Origin: Furcasterigmium furcatum
Taxonomy: Eukaryota > Ascomycota > Sordariomycetes > Glomerellales > Plectosphaerellaceae
Assembly: GCA_001599815.1 (NCBI GenBank)
Contig: BCIA01000007.1
Coordinates: forward strand, 124,001-188,000
Length of the DNA: 64,000 nucleotides
Direction of reading: 5' to 3'
In this document: positions 53,791 to 64,000 of the stretch, one piece after another
How positions within the stretch are numbered: the first letter of the stretch is position 1
How the letters are laid out: each line of letters begins with the position of its first letter
Notes under the pieces: model-generated
The model's input: only the letters and a program-made list of their open reading frames with translations
The model's database searches: none
Told to the model about the DNA's origin: nothing
Position numbers and translations under genes: made by a program

Positions 53791-56461
53791 CTAGTTGACA
53801 GAAACCTCGAAGTGATACTCGCTTTGCCCCGACAGAGCTTTCTCCGTCTGCCCAAACGTGAACACTCCGCTGGTGGTGCTCGGGGCGAGGATGGTCACAT
53901 CCATCACGCCGCCGCTCACCTGCCAGCGGACCTCGAGATCACCATCGAATGCAGTGACAACCTTGGCTGCAGCGTTCTTGATACCCATGTACACTCCCAT
54001 CTGAGGCGCAATCGTCCAGTTCCGGTATCCGAAGCCGGCGGGTCCCGGGGCGGCCTGGATGCCGGCCACCCACTCTGTCAAGATGTAGGTCGGCGCGCCA
54101 CCCCAAGGATGAGAAAGGCTTGTGAAGAGACCCAGGCCGGGCTTCCCGTCCTTGCTCACATACTCCCACGACGTTCCCGTGCCGGTCCTCTTGTCGGAGA
54201 TCATGGGAGTCCACAAACTCTTGATGAGGTCGAGTGCTTCCGAGGCCGCGCTGGGGGCTTGCTGGGAAAGGATTGCCGACAAGAGGAAACCGTTGGTGTT
54301 GGGGGAGAGCTTCGCACTGGGGTCTGAAGAGCTGATGAGGGAAGAGTCCTTGAATCCGGGACCAAGAGCCAGCTGGGGGAGGGCCGAGAGGAACCGCTTG
54401 GCTCTCTCGTCGGAAGAAGTGCCAGACGTAACGCAGAACGCCATGCCTGGAACAGAGAAGTCGCTCGGGTTGGCGGGCGAGATACTGAAAACGCCCAGTT
54501 CCTCATTCCACAACCTGTCGTTGATGGCCGAGGCCAGTTCGGCTGCCATGTTCTCGTACAGCTTCCCGTCAGCATCTTCCTTGAGGGCCGCTGCAACATC
54601 GGCCATTGTTCTGAGCGCCTCGACGAGTGCACAGTTGATGGCAGAACCACCCTGAGAGGGCCCAAGGAAGGCGCCGAAGAGTGAGAGAAGACCCGTCGTG
54701 GAATCGATGCCGCTGGTGACGAATCCCAGGTTGGTCTTCCACTGCGCCCAGGTTTGCCGCGCAAATTCCAGGTCGTTGCTTCGGCGGACGTAATCCGTGA
54801 AGGACAATATTCCCAGAATCTGATAGTCTGGGAGAATGATGCCGTAGATCTCATTGCCGCCAAAGTGCCGTCCACCGCCTCGAGCGAAGGCGTGGTTTGC
54901 CAGCTCCGGGTCGTATCCCATCGCAGGAGCGTAAGGCATGAGGCCGCTGGGGGTTTGCCAGTCGATAAAGAACTGCAGAGTTCCTCTCGCCAGGTCGTAT
55001 CTCGTCGTGCTGGTCCCGATGATGCGGGATGTGTGCAAGAAATCCCCAAGCCATACCAGGCGGTCACGTTTCGGGCCGTCCAGGCACACCGACTCTGAAT
55101 TCTCTTGTACGCCGTACTCCAAGATAACCCCGTATTCGGAGCCGTCGGTCATGGGGTTTCGATACAGCTCAGTCTTGTTTACGGTGTCATAGACAACAAC
55201 ATTTCTGACATGGGCGGCCTGGTCTTGCCACCCGCCGAAGCCCCAAGATCCAAGAGAATCAATGGTTCCGCCAGGCACATTTGGGTTTCCAATATAGTAA
55301 TTGGCCAAGGTGACGTTTAATATGGGGATATCGTCGATAGAAACAGCCAGGTGTGTCCCATCCAGGACTGACTTGATTCGATACCACTCATCGAGCTCCA
55401 CGGAGAACGACGTGTTGAACGTGTCCAAGTGAAAGGAAGTCAGAGTGGTGACATTGACAAATGAATACCCGTGCCCAAGAACGACCGAATTGGGACGGAA
55501 GATAGTGGTGTTGGCGTTGACAAAGTTCTGCTCCTCGGCGACCAGGTTGAGTTGAATGCCTCGCGCAGGAGACGCAATCGGGAAGGCCTGGATTCAGGGT
55601 AGGTCAGTCTCTAACACAACATCGTGTTTGTACAAAAGGGAATGCCTACAATGGTCCAGCCTACGCCACCTTTGTCAATCTTGGTATCAAACTCAAGGGT
55701 GTAGTCTTGAAGAAATGTGCCTTGATAGGTAGTACCGGCTCGCATCCCTCGTACATATGCGCCGTTGACATCGTCGATCTCCCACATAGATCTCTGGGTT
55801 CCCGTTTCGACACATGCGGCCGCCGCGGCCCTGGCGCCGAGCTATTTCAAGTCAGTTGTTGATTTCACTGGCTTCCATCATCCATTGGGCATACCTTCCA
55901 AATCTCGTTCAGAGATTCGTCGTCACAGGTGAACGTGCCGGGCAAGTTGTCGATATCAACCACCGGGATGCTCGCCTCGAAACCCACGGCGGAGAAGGCC
56001 ACAGAACCTTCGGTAAGAAGCCTGATAGACTGCCACCGCTGGCCGCCTTGAAGCAAGAAAGCATCGACCCGCCCTAGCTCGGCTATCTCGAAAGTCTCGA
56101 CACGATACGTGTTGGCGAGAGCAATATTGAAAGGCAGAGGGCCGTCAGAAAAGTTGTGCTTGAGACCGAGAGCCTCTTCCGAGTACTTGACTTCGATTTG
56201 GACCGGCCTGGTCAGGGATTCGACCTCGAAGAACGGATAGCCAGCGACTTCATGGCCATAGTCCAGCGTTGCTAGGGGAAAAGATTGGTTCAGATGGAAT
56301 CCCTTGAATGCCTCGCCACATACTGAAGGCTGGGAACCGAGCGCGAGTCCGACTGGATAAAAGGATGGTTGTTCATGGCTTTCGGGGGTGGCTCTGCCCA
56401 AGATAGGGGTACTCAGAAGGTGCACCAAGGAGCCGATCGTCCAGGAGAATGACTTGGCCAT
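53791..56461 (-). CDS. Secreted GH78-type alpha-L-rhamnosidase-like protein
   Basis: Three exons: 56461-55895, 55841-55650 and 55587-53791, giving 851 aa. The ATG at 56461 begins MAKSFSWTIGSLVHLLSTPILG, a plausible signal peptide, so extracellular action on rhamnosylated glycans or glycosides is expected. An N-terminal beta-rich part (YPFFEVESLTRPVQIEV, SIRLLTEGSVAFSAVGFEA) leads to EIWKLGARAAAAACVETG. A segment of about 190 residues with a concanavalin-like look is inserted next (GTFLQDYTLEFDTKIDKGG, WYRIKSVLDGTHLAVSIDD, WGFGGWQDQAAHVRNVVVYD). The (alpha/alpha)6-barrel part follows with CLDGPKRDRLVWLGDFL, matching the GH78 DxxxRDRxxWxGD general-acid region, then GTSWEYVSKDGKPGLG, SHPWGGAPTYILTEWVAG and a C-terminal beta domain. 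Activity is inferred. Confidence 0.85.
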
Positions 56462-57546
56462 GATGGTGGATGGATTGATTGCCAAATCAATTGATAGAAG
56501 AGAAAGACAATCCCACGGCATTATCAGCATCTTGTACGTGTCTGTTCGCAAGCCGCGTCCAGAACATCGTCAACTAAAAGCCCGAGATTGCGAGTGGCAG
56601 TTGTAAAATAGTTGGCGGGACAGGGATTGAATGAGGTACTCGCACACTTTCTGTCTCCCTCCCTGACCACGCGCGCATGCTCGGTGGAAGTCATGCCGTT
56701 AGGCTGGGTTGTTGTCCTGACTAGTAAACGAGCGCAACACGAAGCATCGTATTCAAAGCGAAAGTTGCAGATAGCCACTCGTTGGCATCGAAATGCGATC
56801 TTGAGAACAACGGTAGGACCCGCAGTCACCAATTGGGTTTAGCGCCTCGCTGGTGCGGAGATTCATTGATGTTGGAGTTATGACAACCACATGACCGGGT
56901 CTCGCGAGATGCCATAGACAACCGATTCACCTAGTTCTCGAATCTACACCAGCACGAGCCTCATGGACAGCAGAAGACGAGAGTTAGGAGTGTCAGACCT
57001 TTCTCGATCACTGGCTTGATCTCACCGCAGATGGGTCTTGTTCCGCCTGGTGAGTAGCCTCCCCTAGCCCAGTTGCCTCTATTGATGAGATGACGCGCCC
57101 TTACCCCCGCGCGGAACTCTGGAGCGAATTCGAGCTCGTCAAATGACCAGTTGCCAAGGCTCATGCTAGCTTCTGAACAACTTGAACGAGCCGTCGCAAT
57201 TCTGGCTCCAGAGTTCGCATTCCATGGGCCATGCGCCAGGGATCCGTCCCCAACCTTCCCCATGGGTGTTCCCCGGACTACGGGCTAACTCCTGCAAGCC
57301 ATACTTTTCAAACAGGACAAAAGGCGGGGAGCCTCGGTGCATCTCGCTGGAACATCAACAGCGGGAACAACTGGCGCAGTTCTCAATGCTTCCGAGTGTT
57401 GTTCTCGGGTGATACATAGCCGAAGAGGCGTCCCTGGACCACTTCATAAGCAACCTGAGGCTCAGCCGGTTTCTGCAATGGCGAATCCTGCACCCTTTCT
57501 CAGCCATTTCTTTGGCACAACCGATCAGGTTGCCTTTCTTCCTACA
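56462..57546. promoter_or_regulatory. Divergent promoter between two GH78 genes
   Basis: About 1.1 kb between head-to-head rhamnosidase-type genes, so co-regulation is plausible. No coding region is supported. The frame of the plus-strand gene is open back to an ATG at 57337, but the family start at 57547 is better. No named regulatory motif was confirmed. Confidence 0.5.
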
Positions 57547-60150
57547 ATGGCGATCAGCATCTCTCGTCTCTCCTTCGAGCACCACCGCACCGCTCTCGGT
57601 ATCGGTGAAACCGAGCCGAGGATCTCCTGGCGTTTCGGTGGTGATGCCGTCAACTGGGAACAGACATCGTGTGAGCTGGAGCTTGCTCGTAAAGGGAAAA
57701 CGCGCACCCATGCTTTCAACTCGTCCCAGTCCCTGTACTTGCCGTGGCCAGAAGACCCTCTTCACACTGCCGAGATAGCTTCAGCTCGGGTTCGATGCTT
57801 CGGCAAGGCCAACCAACCCAGCACCCCGTGGTCAGATTGGGTCACCGTCGAAACCGGCCTGCTCGACACACACGACTGGGCCGGTGCTATTCCCATCTCC
57901 GCCAGCCGGCCAACTGAAGCCAGCGCAACGAAAAGTGTCATCTACTTCCGAAAATCGTTCTCTTTGCCGTCCCCTCCCAAGAGAGCTCGTCTTTACATTA
58001 CCGCGCAGGGCATCTACGAAGCTGAGATCAACGGACAACGGGTGGGAGACCACTACTTGGATCCAGGGTGGCAGACATATGATCGCCATCATGTCTACAA
58101 CACTTTTGATGTAACGGAGCTTCTCCAGACCGGGACTGACAGCGCCATCGGCGTGACAGTCGCGGAAGGATGGTTCTCTGGACGCCTGGTAACCCACGCT
58201 GGCAACATTCGCAACGTTTGGGGAGATACTGTTGGCTTCCAATGCTTGCTTGTGGCGACACTCGAGGATGGGTCGACCCTGCAACTTCCAACTAACACCT
58301 CGTGGCATGCGAGCACTGGACCCGTACTTCGATCCGGCATCTACGATGGCGAAGACTACGATTCAAGGCTGGAGGCTGACATGGAGGGCTGGTCTACTGC
58401 GTCCTTCGACGCTGACCAGCACGGTTGGCTTGGTGTCATTGAAGCCCCGCCATTCAAAGGCACCCTCACACCCCCGGACCAACCCCCTGTGAGAAAGATG
58501 GAGGAGCTGAGACCACAAAGCATCTTTCTTTCGCCTTCAGGGAAGACACTGGTCGACTTTGGGCAGAACCTCGTTGGTTGGCTTAGACTCAAAGTCAAAG
58601 GCCCGTCTGGTAGGCTCATCACCCTGCATCATGCCGAAGTGTTGGAGAATGGAGAGCTTGCGCTCCGGACCTTGCGTACCGCCAATGTCACTGATACACT
58701 TGTTCTCCACGGAAACGGCACCCAAACCTGGGAGCCGCGGTTCACCTTCCATGGGTTCCGATATGCCCAGATCGACGGATGGCCAGAAGACGAGCCCCTT
58801 ACCGCAGACTCGATCTCGGCTCAAGTCATACACACGGATTTGGAACAGACCGGCTGGTTCAACTGCTCTCACGACCTGCTGAGCAAGTTTCACGACAACG
58901 TGCGATGGTCTACGAAGGGCAATTTCATCTCCATTCCGACCGATTGCCCTCAGCGAGACGAGCGCCTTGGCTGGACTGGCGACGCCCACGTGTTCGGCCC
59001 GACGGCCAACTATCTCTATGACACTGCTGGCTTCTGGCGATCATGGCACAGGGATCTCTGGTCCGAGATGTCCCGTACACCGATGATGATTGTCCCCCAC
59101 TATGTCCCGGCAGCACCGCCAACGCAAATGTTAGATCCCAGGGCTATCTGGGGCGATGTCGCCGTTGGCGGTCCGTACAATCTCTACCGCGCGTTTGGAG
59201 ACCCTGAGATGCTTCGGGAGCACTACAAGACCCAATCGCGGGCATGGATTGACACTGGAGTGATTCGGGCAGACAACGGCCTTTGGTATCATGAAGGTCG
59301 CCAGTATGGCGATTGGCTGGACCCGTTGTCGCCTCCGGATGATGCTGGTGCCGCCCAGACTGCGAAGCGCCTCGTTGCCGATGCCTACTTGGTCCGGATG
59401 ACCGAAGTCCTCGCAGATATGGCCGAGATCCTGGGCGACAAATGCCACGCCCAGAAATACCGCCGCCACCGGGCTGATCTGCGCGAAGAATTCGGCAAGG
59501 CGTGGATGCCAGACGGGAAGCCCGTCAACAGGACGCAGACTGCGTATGCGCTGGCCCTGGAGTTCGACCTGTTTACCCGTGAAGAAGACCGAGAAGCCGG
59601 CATCGAGACCCTGCGCAGCATCATCGCCAAAAACGACTATCATGTCGGCACCGGCTTTGCGGGTACTCCTGTTCTTGGCCACGCGCTCACCCGCGTCAAC
59701 GCCACCGAGGACTTCTATAAGATGCTGCTGCAGACATCGGTACCGTCTTGGCTCTATCAGGTTGCGCAAAACGGCACCACGACCTGGGAGAGATGGGACA
59801 GTCTCCTTCCGGATGGATCCGTGAACCCCGGTGGCATGACGAGCTTCAATCACTATGCCTTTGGATCAGTCGCCGATTGGATTCATCAAGTGATCGGCGG
59901 CATTGCTCCCGCGACCCCGGGATACAAGCACGTCAACATAGCCCCTATTCCGGGTGGAGGGATCACTCATGCCAACGCCAGATTCATCAGTCCCTACGGA
60001 GAGATTGTGTCGAAGTGGAACATTGACGGGCGGGAATTTCATTTGCACATTTGCATCCCCCCGAATTCGAAAGCCACGGTGTCTCTGCCGTATGGAGGCG
60101 GAGAACAGCAGGTCGGATCTGGGTGTTATGACTTTCATGTAAATACTTGA
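57547..60150 (+). CDS. GH78 alpha-L-rhamnosidase (intracellular type)
   Basis: Hydrolyses terminal alpha-L-rhamnose from glycosides; no signal peptide, so cytosolic action is likely. A single exon of 867 aa from the ATG at 57547 (MAISISRLSFEHHRTALGI); earlier in-frame ATGs at 57478 and 57337 add residues that do not fit the family. Domains in order: N-terminal beta domain with PRISWRF; Bac_rhamnosid_N-like (KSVIYFRKSFSL, RLYITAQGIYEAEINGQRVG, about 135-300); concanavalin-like domain (TLVDFGQNLVGWLRLKVKG, WEPRFTFHGFRYAQI, about 330-430); (alpha/alpha)6 catalytic barrel with STKGNFISIPTDCPQRDER followed by LGWTGDAHVF, the GH78 acid region, and later QNGTTTWERWDS; and a C-terminal beta domain (GYKHVNIAPIPGGGITHANA). 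All expected catalytic-region motifs are present. It converges on the ALDH gene with 73 bp between stops. Confidence 0.92.
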   Translation: MAISISRLSFEHHRTALGIGETEPRISWRFGGDAVNWEQTSCELELARKGKTRTHAFNSSQSLYLPWPEDPLHTAEIASARVRCFGKANQPSTPWSDWVTVETGLLDTHDWAGAIPISASRPTEASATKSVIYFRKSFSLPSPPKRARLYITAQGIYEAEINGQRVGDHYLDPGWQTYDRHHVYNTFDVTELLQTGTDSAIGVTVAEGWFSGRLVTHAGNIRNVWGDTVGFQCLLVATLEDGSTLQLPTNTSWHASTGPVLRSGIYDGEDYDSRLEADMEGWSTASFDADQHGWLGVIEAPPFKGTLTPPDQPPVRKMEELRPQSIFLSPSGKTLVDFGQNLVGWLRLKVKGPSGRLITLHHAEVLENGELALRTLRTANVTDTLVLHGNGTQTWEPRFTFHGFRYAQIDGWPEDEPLTADSISAQVIHTDLEQTGWFNCSHDLLSKFHDNVRWSTKGNFISIPTDCPQRDERLGWTGDAHVFGPTANYLYDTAGFWRSWHRDLWSEMSRTPMMIVPHYVPAAPPTQMLDPRAIWGDVAVGGPYNLYRAFGDPEMLREHYKTQSRAWIDTGVIRADNGLWYHEGRQYGDWLDPLSPPDDAGAAQTAKRLVADAYLVRMTEVLADMAEILGDKCHAQKYRRHRADLREEFGKAWMPDGKPVNRTQTAYALALEFDLFTREEDREAGIETLRSIIAKNDYHVGTGFAGTPVLGHALTRVNATEDFYKMLLQTSVPSWLYQVAQNGTTTWERWDSLLPDGSVNPGGMTSFNHYAFGSVADWIHQVIGGIAPATPGYKHVNIAPIPGGGITHANARFISPYGEIVSKWNIDGREFHLHICIPPNSKATVSLPYGGGEQQVGSGCYDFHVNT

Positions 60151-60223
60151 TGCTAGGAACTCGTTAGGAATCAGAATACTTGAACCTAGGGCACACGTCT
60201 CTACCGCTGTAAATCGGATAACC

Positions 60224-61936
60224 CTACAGCCTGCTCCCGAGATTCACATGAACAGCCTTCTTCTGCGTGTACGCCTCGAGTGCCTCCTGTCCCAGCTCCC
60301 GCCCGATCCCGGACGACTTGTACCCGCCGAACGGCACTCCAAAGTGTGCGTCGCCGGACGAGTTGAGGAAGATCATGCCGGACTGCAGCTTCCTCGCGAG
60401 CCTGTGCGCCTTGGTGATGTTCTCGGTAAACACGGCCGCCGACAGGCCGTAGCAGCTGTCGTTGGCCTTGGCCGCGGCCTCGTCGAACGTCGAGAACTTG
60501 GAGATGGCCACGACCGGCCCGAAGATCTCCTCCTGCACGATCTTCATGTCTTCGGTGGTCTGCGAAGAGTCAGCGATCTATCTCACGTGGGATTCTCCTG
60601 GAGCAGCAGAACACTCACGTCGGCAAACACGGTCGGCTCGATGAAATACCCCTTCTCGCCTTGCTGCTTCGAGCCGCCGTAGACCAGCCGCGCGCCACCC
60701 CTCTTACCCTCCTCGATGTAGCCGAGTACCTTTTCGTACTGCGCCCTCGATACCTGAGGTCCCTGCCAGGTGTCTTTCGAGAAGGGGTCGCCGACCCGGT
60801 GATGCTCCCGCGTAACCTCGACGAACTTCCGCACAAACTCGTCATAGACACCCTCTTGTACATAGATCCTCGAGGTTGAGATGCATACCTGTCCCTGGTT
60901 ATCCATGATGCCAAGATGGCACCACCTGGCTGCCTGCTCGAGATCCGCATCGTCGAAGACAATGGCCGGGTTCTTCCCGCCGCACTCGAGCGTGATGTTC
61001 TTCAGGTTCGACGCCGCCGCCCTCATGATGGCCTGTCCGGTTGCCGTGCTTCCCGTGAAGGCAATCTTGTCCACATCCAGATGCTCAGCGAGGGCCTTGC
61101 CGGCGACGCCCCCGAGCCCGGGAATGATGTTGATGACACCAGGAGGGAAGCCGGCTTCCTTCACCAGCTTACCAAAGTACAGGGCGGAAAGAGGAGTCTG
61201 CTCAGCGGGCTTGAGGACCACTGTGTTGCCGCACGCGATGGCGGGCCCGACTTTCCATGCCAGCATCATGAAGGGGAAGTTCCTTGGCTGTGCGTCAGAT
61301 TCACTGTTTCACGGCCGTCTCAAGCTGGTACTCACCATGGAATGATCTGGCCACAGACCCCCAGCGGCTCGCGCAGTACGTATGCTAGCTTCGAGGGAGA
61401 CGTCTCGATCGTGCTTCCGGTGAGTTTGTCTGCCGCTCCCGCATAGTACTTGAATACATTGTACGAGGCACTGATGTCCAGGTTCAGCGCGGCGTCGTAG
61501 GTCTAGGGCGTACAGGTCAGCGTTCATCTTCTGCCAATCTCCCTCTTTGATACGTACCTTTCCGTTGTCAAGGGCGTCGATGCTCGCGAGCAGCTCCCGA
61601 TCGCGGTGGACTAGGTCTGCAAGCTTGAGAAGCAGGTTGCCACGCTCAAGGGCGGGAAGTTCCGACCACGGGCCGTTGAACGCTGCACGAGCGGCAGACA
61701 CGGCAGCATCGACATCGGCCTTTGAAGCCCCTTGAAGCTTGGTGATCTCTTCCTCGGTCCTTTTTCGGGTCGGTCAGGTCTGCTATGCACTCATGGCAAA
61801 GGCGAGAGACTTACGAAGGATTCAATACATCAAAAGATTCGCCAGAGCCGGCAATGAACTCGTTGTTGATGAACAAGCCCGTGGGCTGCGAGTACGTCAG
61901 CCCATTGGGCAGAAGGATATCGACGGGGGATGACAT
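60224..61936 (-). CDS. NAD(P)-dependent aldehyde dehydrogenase
   Basis: Oxidises an aldehyde to the acid. Five exons: 61936-61815, 61759-61558, 61502-61336, 61282-60619 and 60559-60224, giving 496 aa, the normal ALDH length. Key residues are in place: catalytic Cys about 297 in NQGQVCISTSRIYVQ, general-base Glu about 263 in ITLECGGKNPAIVF, cofactor-binding FTGSTATGQ, PWNFPFMMLAWK rebuilt across intron 3, and C-terminal EEIFGPVVAISKF. Two acceptors are weak: intron 1 ends AAAAAG without a pyrimidine tract and intron 3 ends CCAAG; both are chosen because they restore the conserved frame. Lying next to two GH78 genes and a regulator, it may act on L-lactaldehyde from the non-phosphorylated L-rhamnose route; this is inference. 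Confidence 0.9.
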
Positions 61937-62353
61937 GGTCTCGGTAGGTGTGGTGCAGGACGTGGTGTTTGTAACGAGGAAGACGCGAAGCTCGAGGCGG
62001 GGGCATGAGGAAATCGCCTCCAGTCTGTTCAGAATTGCGTCAGGCATTCGCATAATACCAGCCGATATTCGGCGCTGGCTGGGAGAGATCCAGCATCTTC
62101 CCCGTCTGTTGCCCGGTGCTTGATGCGTCGTCGAGATCATGGGGAGCGCTTGAGGCCGACGCTAGCGAAATCCCGATGCTGTCAAGCAGCCACCCAAGTC
62201 CACGAGAGAGTGGATGTATCGCAGGGGGCGCGAATTTCCGGACTACCGGGTGGTCGACACTGATCGCCGAACGCTCTGGCCTGACTAAAAGAAATGGCCT
62301 ATCTCTCGTATGGCCTTGGGAGGCCGGCCCAAAAGAAATGTCATGGGCACGCT
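61937..62353. other. Region between ALDH 5' end and regulator 3' end
   Basis: 417 bp between two genes on the minus strand. It should hold the ALDH promoter and leader and the regulator's 3' end. Open frames crossing it do not resemble known families. Confidence 0.45.
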
Positions 62354-64000
62354 TCAAGTTTCGTTGGCCGAAGGGCCGTTTCCATGCCGGGATAGCTCGT
62401 CGAACACCAAGCCGAGCCCCGTCGTCATGTTTCTGGGGTTGGCATCCAGCCGGGCCAGTAGGCACCGGAAATGCGCGAGTGACTGCGTCGATCCGCCGCG
62501 CCCAGCCCTGCCCTGGTCCTCCTTGCTCAGCATGCCAAATCCGAGCTTGATAGTGGCATGACTGCAGGTCCAAGACCAGGGAAATATCACCGGCGGAGTG
62601 TCGAGGCAGTCTGCCCGCACCGGGCGAGAAAACAGTCGCTGGTGCTGCGTGAGGTGCAGGCCCGCCTCGGTCATGCCGTCGATTAGACTTGATGCCTTGC
62701 CTCCGGGCGTGGGCCAGAGCAGCGACACAAGGTAGACGGCATGGTGGTAGTTCATCTGGCCCCATGACGCCAACGCAGTTCTGGTCTCATCATCTGGCAA
62801 GGTGATCAGAAAATCTTTCCATCGGACAAACCAGTCGTCAACACCACGCCGGAAATCAATGGCACTGGACGAGGCCTGCTGATCGCGTTGTCTTGACTGC
62901 GCATGGCTTTGCAGCAGTGCGCTGTGTATCTGCATGGACTGCAGGGAGATGAGGTATGAAAAGATCGATATCTGCTCGTGGGTGCTGCCGAGGGCTTCTG
63001 TGGTAAGTTCATGTCGCAGATCGTCGCCGATGTTTAGCAGACTTGGGCGGCCAAAAGCTATTGAGACTTGACTTTCCAAACCGTACAACGTCCTCGTCAG
63101 CGTACACAATATGCCCTGATACTCGTCTTCTTCCATTGAGGGACGGTGTGCTAGGTCAAACAAGTGTCTGATGGCGAATCCGAGATGCCGCCATATGTCG
63201 CCGGACGCCGGGCTGAGAAGAAGGTAGATGCAGATGAGCAAGGTTCTCTGAAGCAGAACGACATTGGCGCGTCGGCTCGAGTGCTCGCAAGTTGTGGTCA
63301 TTGTCGAGGTAGCTCGTCGGAAGCACGCCTCTGCTGATAGCGTAGCGGTCAACGGGGTTTGCTCAGAGATGAGGAGAGAGATGCCGAGGACGAGGTAGAA
63401 CATGTCGTGCAAATCATCTGATGCAGCCTCGGAATATGCTTCGACGACCAGGTCCCGCAGAGACGCGTGCTCAAGAACTGGATAGAAAACGTTAACTGAC
63501 CTAGCAAACAGGTCAAAGAGTGCTAGCACGATGGGCATATCGGGACGGCGTGGATCAAAATCGACGCAGCCATCATCTGCTTGGCTCGGCAATCGACGCG
63601 CGAGTTGTAGCGCGCGTGGTACCTCGAACCAGGATCTCTTGTCAAGGAGGCCTTTCAGGTGGCCTGGTAGAGTCCAGGGCCCAAAGAAGACAACAGGGGC
63701 GTCGGCAACACCGTCATCGATGCGAAGGAAAACCGCATGCCTCATGGCAGTTGGCGACTGTCCGTTCGGTTCCATGGTCGGCGTCGGCAAGTCGAGTTGT
63801 TGTATCTGCTCGGCAAGGAACGAGACGCGTCTCATTGCCACGTTCTGCTCCAGTATCGGATCGAAGATGACGCATTCTCGCGACGTCCGGAGACATTCGC
63901 GACACGCGGGCAGTTGCTGGTGGCATTTGATCCGTCGATCACGACAGTAGCTACATGAAGGCAGCGATGCTAAGATGGCGCCGATATTGCTGACAGGCTG
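62354..64000 (-). CDS. Zn2Cys6 fungal transcription factor (5' end beyond window)
   Basis: DNA-binding regulator of the Gal4 class. The open frame runs from the right edge of the window to the stop at 62354, 548 residues in the window, and has no ATG before the finger, so the start or a first exon lies to the right. The zinc cluster is complete at about 63860-63950: C-x2-C-x6-C-x6-C-x2-C-x6-C with CSYCRDRRIKCHQQ at its start. It is followed directly by a short linker and the fungal-specific middle region (LALFDLFARSVNVFYPVLEHASL, GDIWRHLGFAIRHLFDLAHRPS, YGLESQVSIAFGRPSLLN), the typical acidic-hydrophobic regulatory domain. Length to the C-terminus fits this class. Being adjacent to the ALDH and GH78 genes, it could control them, but no target site was established. 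Confidence 0.85.
   Translation of the reverse strand, partial: QPVSNIGAILASLPSCSYCRDRRIKCHQQLPACRECLRTSRECVIFDPILEQNVAMRRVSFLAEQIQQLDLPTPTMEPNGQSPTAMRHAVFLRIDDGVADAPVVFFGPWTLPGHLKGLLDKRSWFEVPRALQLARRLPSQADDGCVDFDPRRPDMPIVLALFDLFARSVNVFYPVLEHASLRDLVVEAYSEAASDDLHDMFYLVLGISLLISEQTPLTATLSAEACFRRATSTMTTTCEHSSRRANVVLLQRTLLICIYLLLSPASGDIWRHLGFAIRHLFDLAHRPSMEEDEYQGILCTLTRTLYGLESQVSIAFGRPSLLNIGDDLRHELTTEALGSTHEQISIFSYLISLQSMQIHSALLQSHAQSRQRDQQASSSAIDFRRGVDDWFVRWKDFLITLPDDETRTALASWGQMNYHHAVYLVSLLWPTPGGKASSLIDGMTEAGLHLTQHQRLFSRPVRADCLDTPPVIFPWSWTCSHATIKLGFGMLSKEDQGRAGRGGSTQSLAHFRCLLARLDANPRNMTTGLGLVFDELSRHGNGPSANET

Noticed and set aside
57337..57546. Upstream ATGs of the intracellular rhamnosidase
   Set aside because: The extra 70 residues do not match the family, whereas MAISISRLSFEHHR at 57547 does.

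Overview
The window comes from a filamentous ascomycete, most likely a Sordariomycete. The evidence is short spliceosomal introns of about 49-76 nt with GTRNGT donors and CTNAC-like branch points, GC-rich coding sequence, fungal-only families (a ferricrocin-type NRPS, a siderophore-iron MFS transporter, a modin-like membrane protein, a Zn2Cys6 regulator) and ordinary eukaryotic housekeeping genes. No rRNA, tRNA, CRISPR array or intact transposon was seen. Gene models were built by hand from reading frame, splice signals and family alignment recalled from knowledge; no searches were run.

Layout. 0.8-15.8 kb: one very large NRPS gene (about 4,897 aa, six exons) of the SidC/NPS2 hydroxamate-siderophore class, with domain order A-T-C A-T-C T-C A-T-C T-C T-C. 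16.0-16.9 kb: a small F-box protein (-). 16.9-22.7 kb: a long stretch with no convincing gene. 22.7-25.5 kb: a small Cys/Trp-rich protein (+) facing a Meh1/LAMTOR1-type lysosomal/vacuolar adaptor (-). 26.6-28.1 kb: a secreted, repeat-rich protein interrupted by an assembly gap. 28.4-41.1 kb: a dense housekeeping block: ZNF830-like zinc finger (-), Mediator MED7 (+), a 57-residue Cys-rich protein (-), Bye1 (PHD/TFIIS/SPOC, -), proteasome subunit alpha-3 (+), PAP2 phosphatase (-), a WW/FF splicing-type protein (+) and a NUDIX plus eIF2B-like fusion (-). 41.3-50.4 kb: an Hsp70-like degenerate ATPase (+), a Cdc4-type F-box/WD40 protein (-) and a modin-like membrane protein (-). 50.4-51.5 kb: a promoter region holding an AT-rich, RIP-like island and an exact SreA-type GATA site. 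51.5-64 kb: a siderophore transporter (+), a secreted GH78-type protein (-), an intracellular GH78 alpha-L-rhamnosidase (+), an aldehyde dehydrogenase (-) and a Zn2Cys6 regulator (-) that runs off the right edge.

How the genes fit together. The NRPS at the left and the siderophore transporter at 51.5 kb are two parts of iron handling, about 36 kb apart. The transporter promoter carries the consensus ATCWGATAA site; no such site was seen in the 797 bp available upstream of the NRPS. At the right end, the extracellular and intracellular rhamnosidases, an aldehyde dehydrogenase and a pathway-type regulator could form a small rhamnoside-use cluster. This is an inference from gene order, with lactaldehyde oxidation a plausible role for the dehydrogenase. 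The central block is mostly single-copy core genes.
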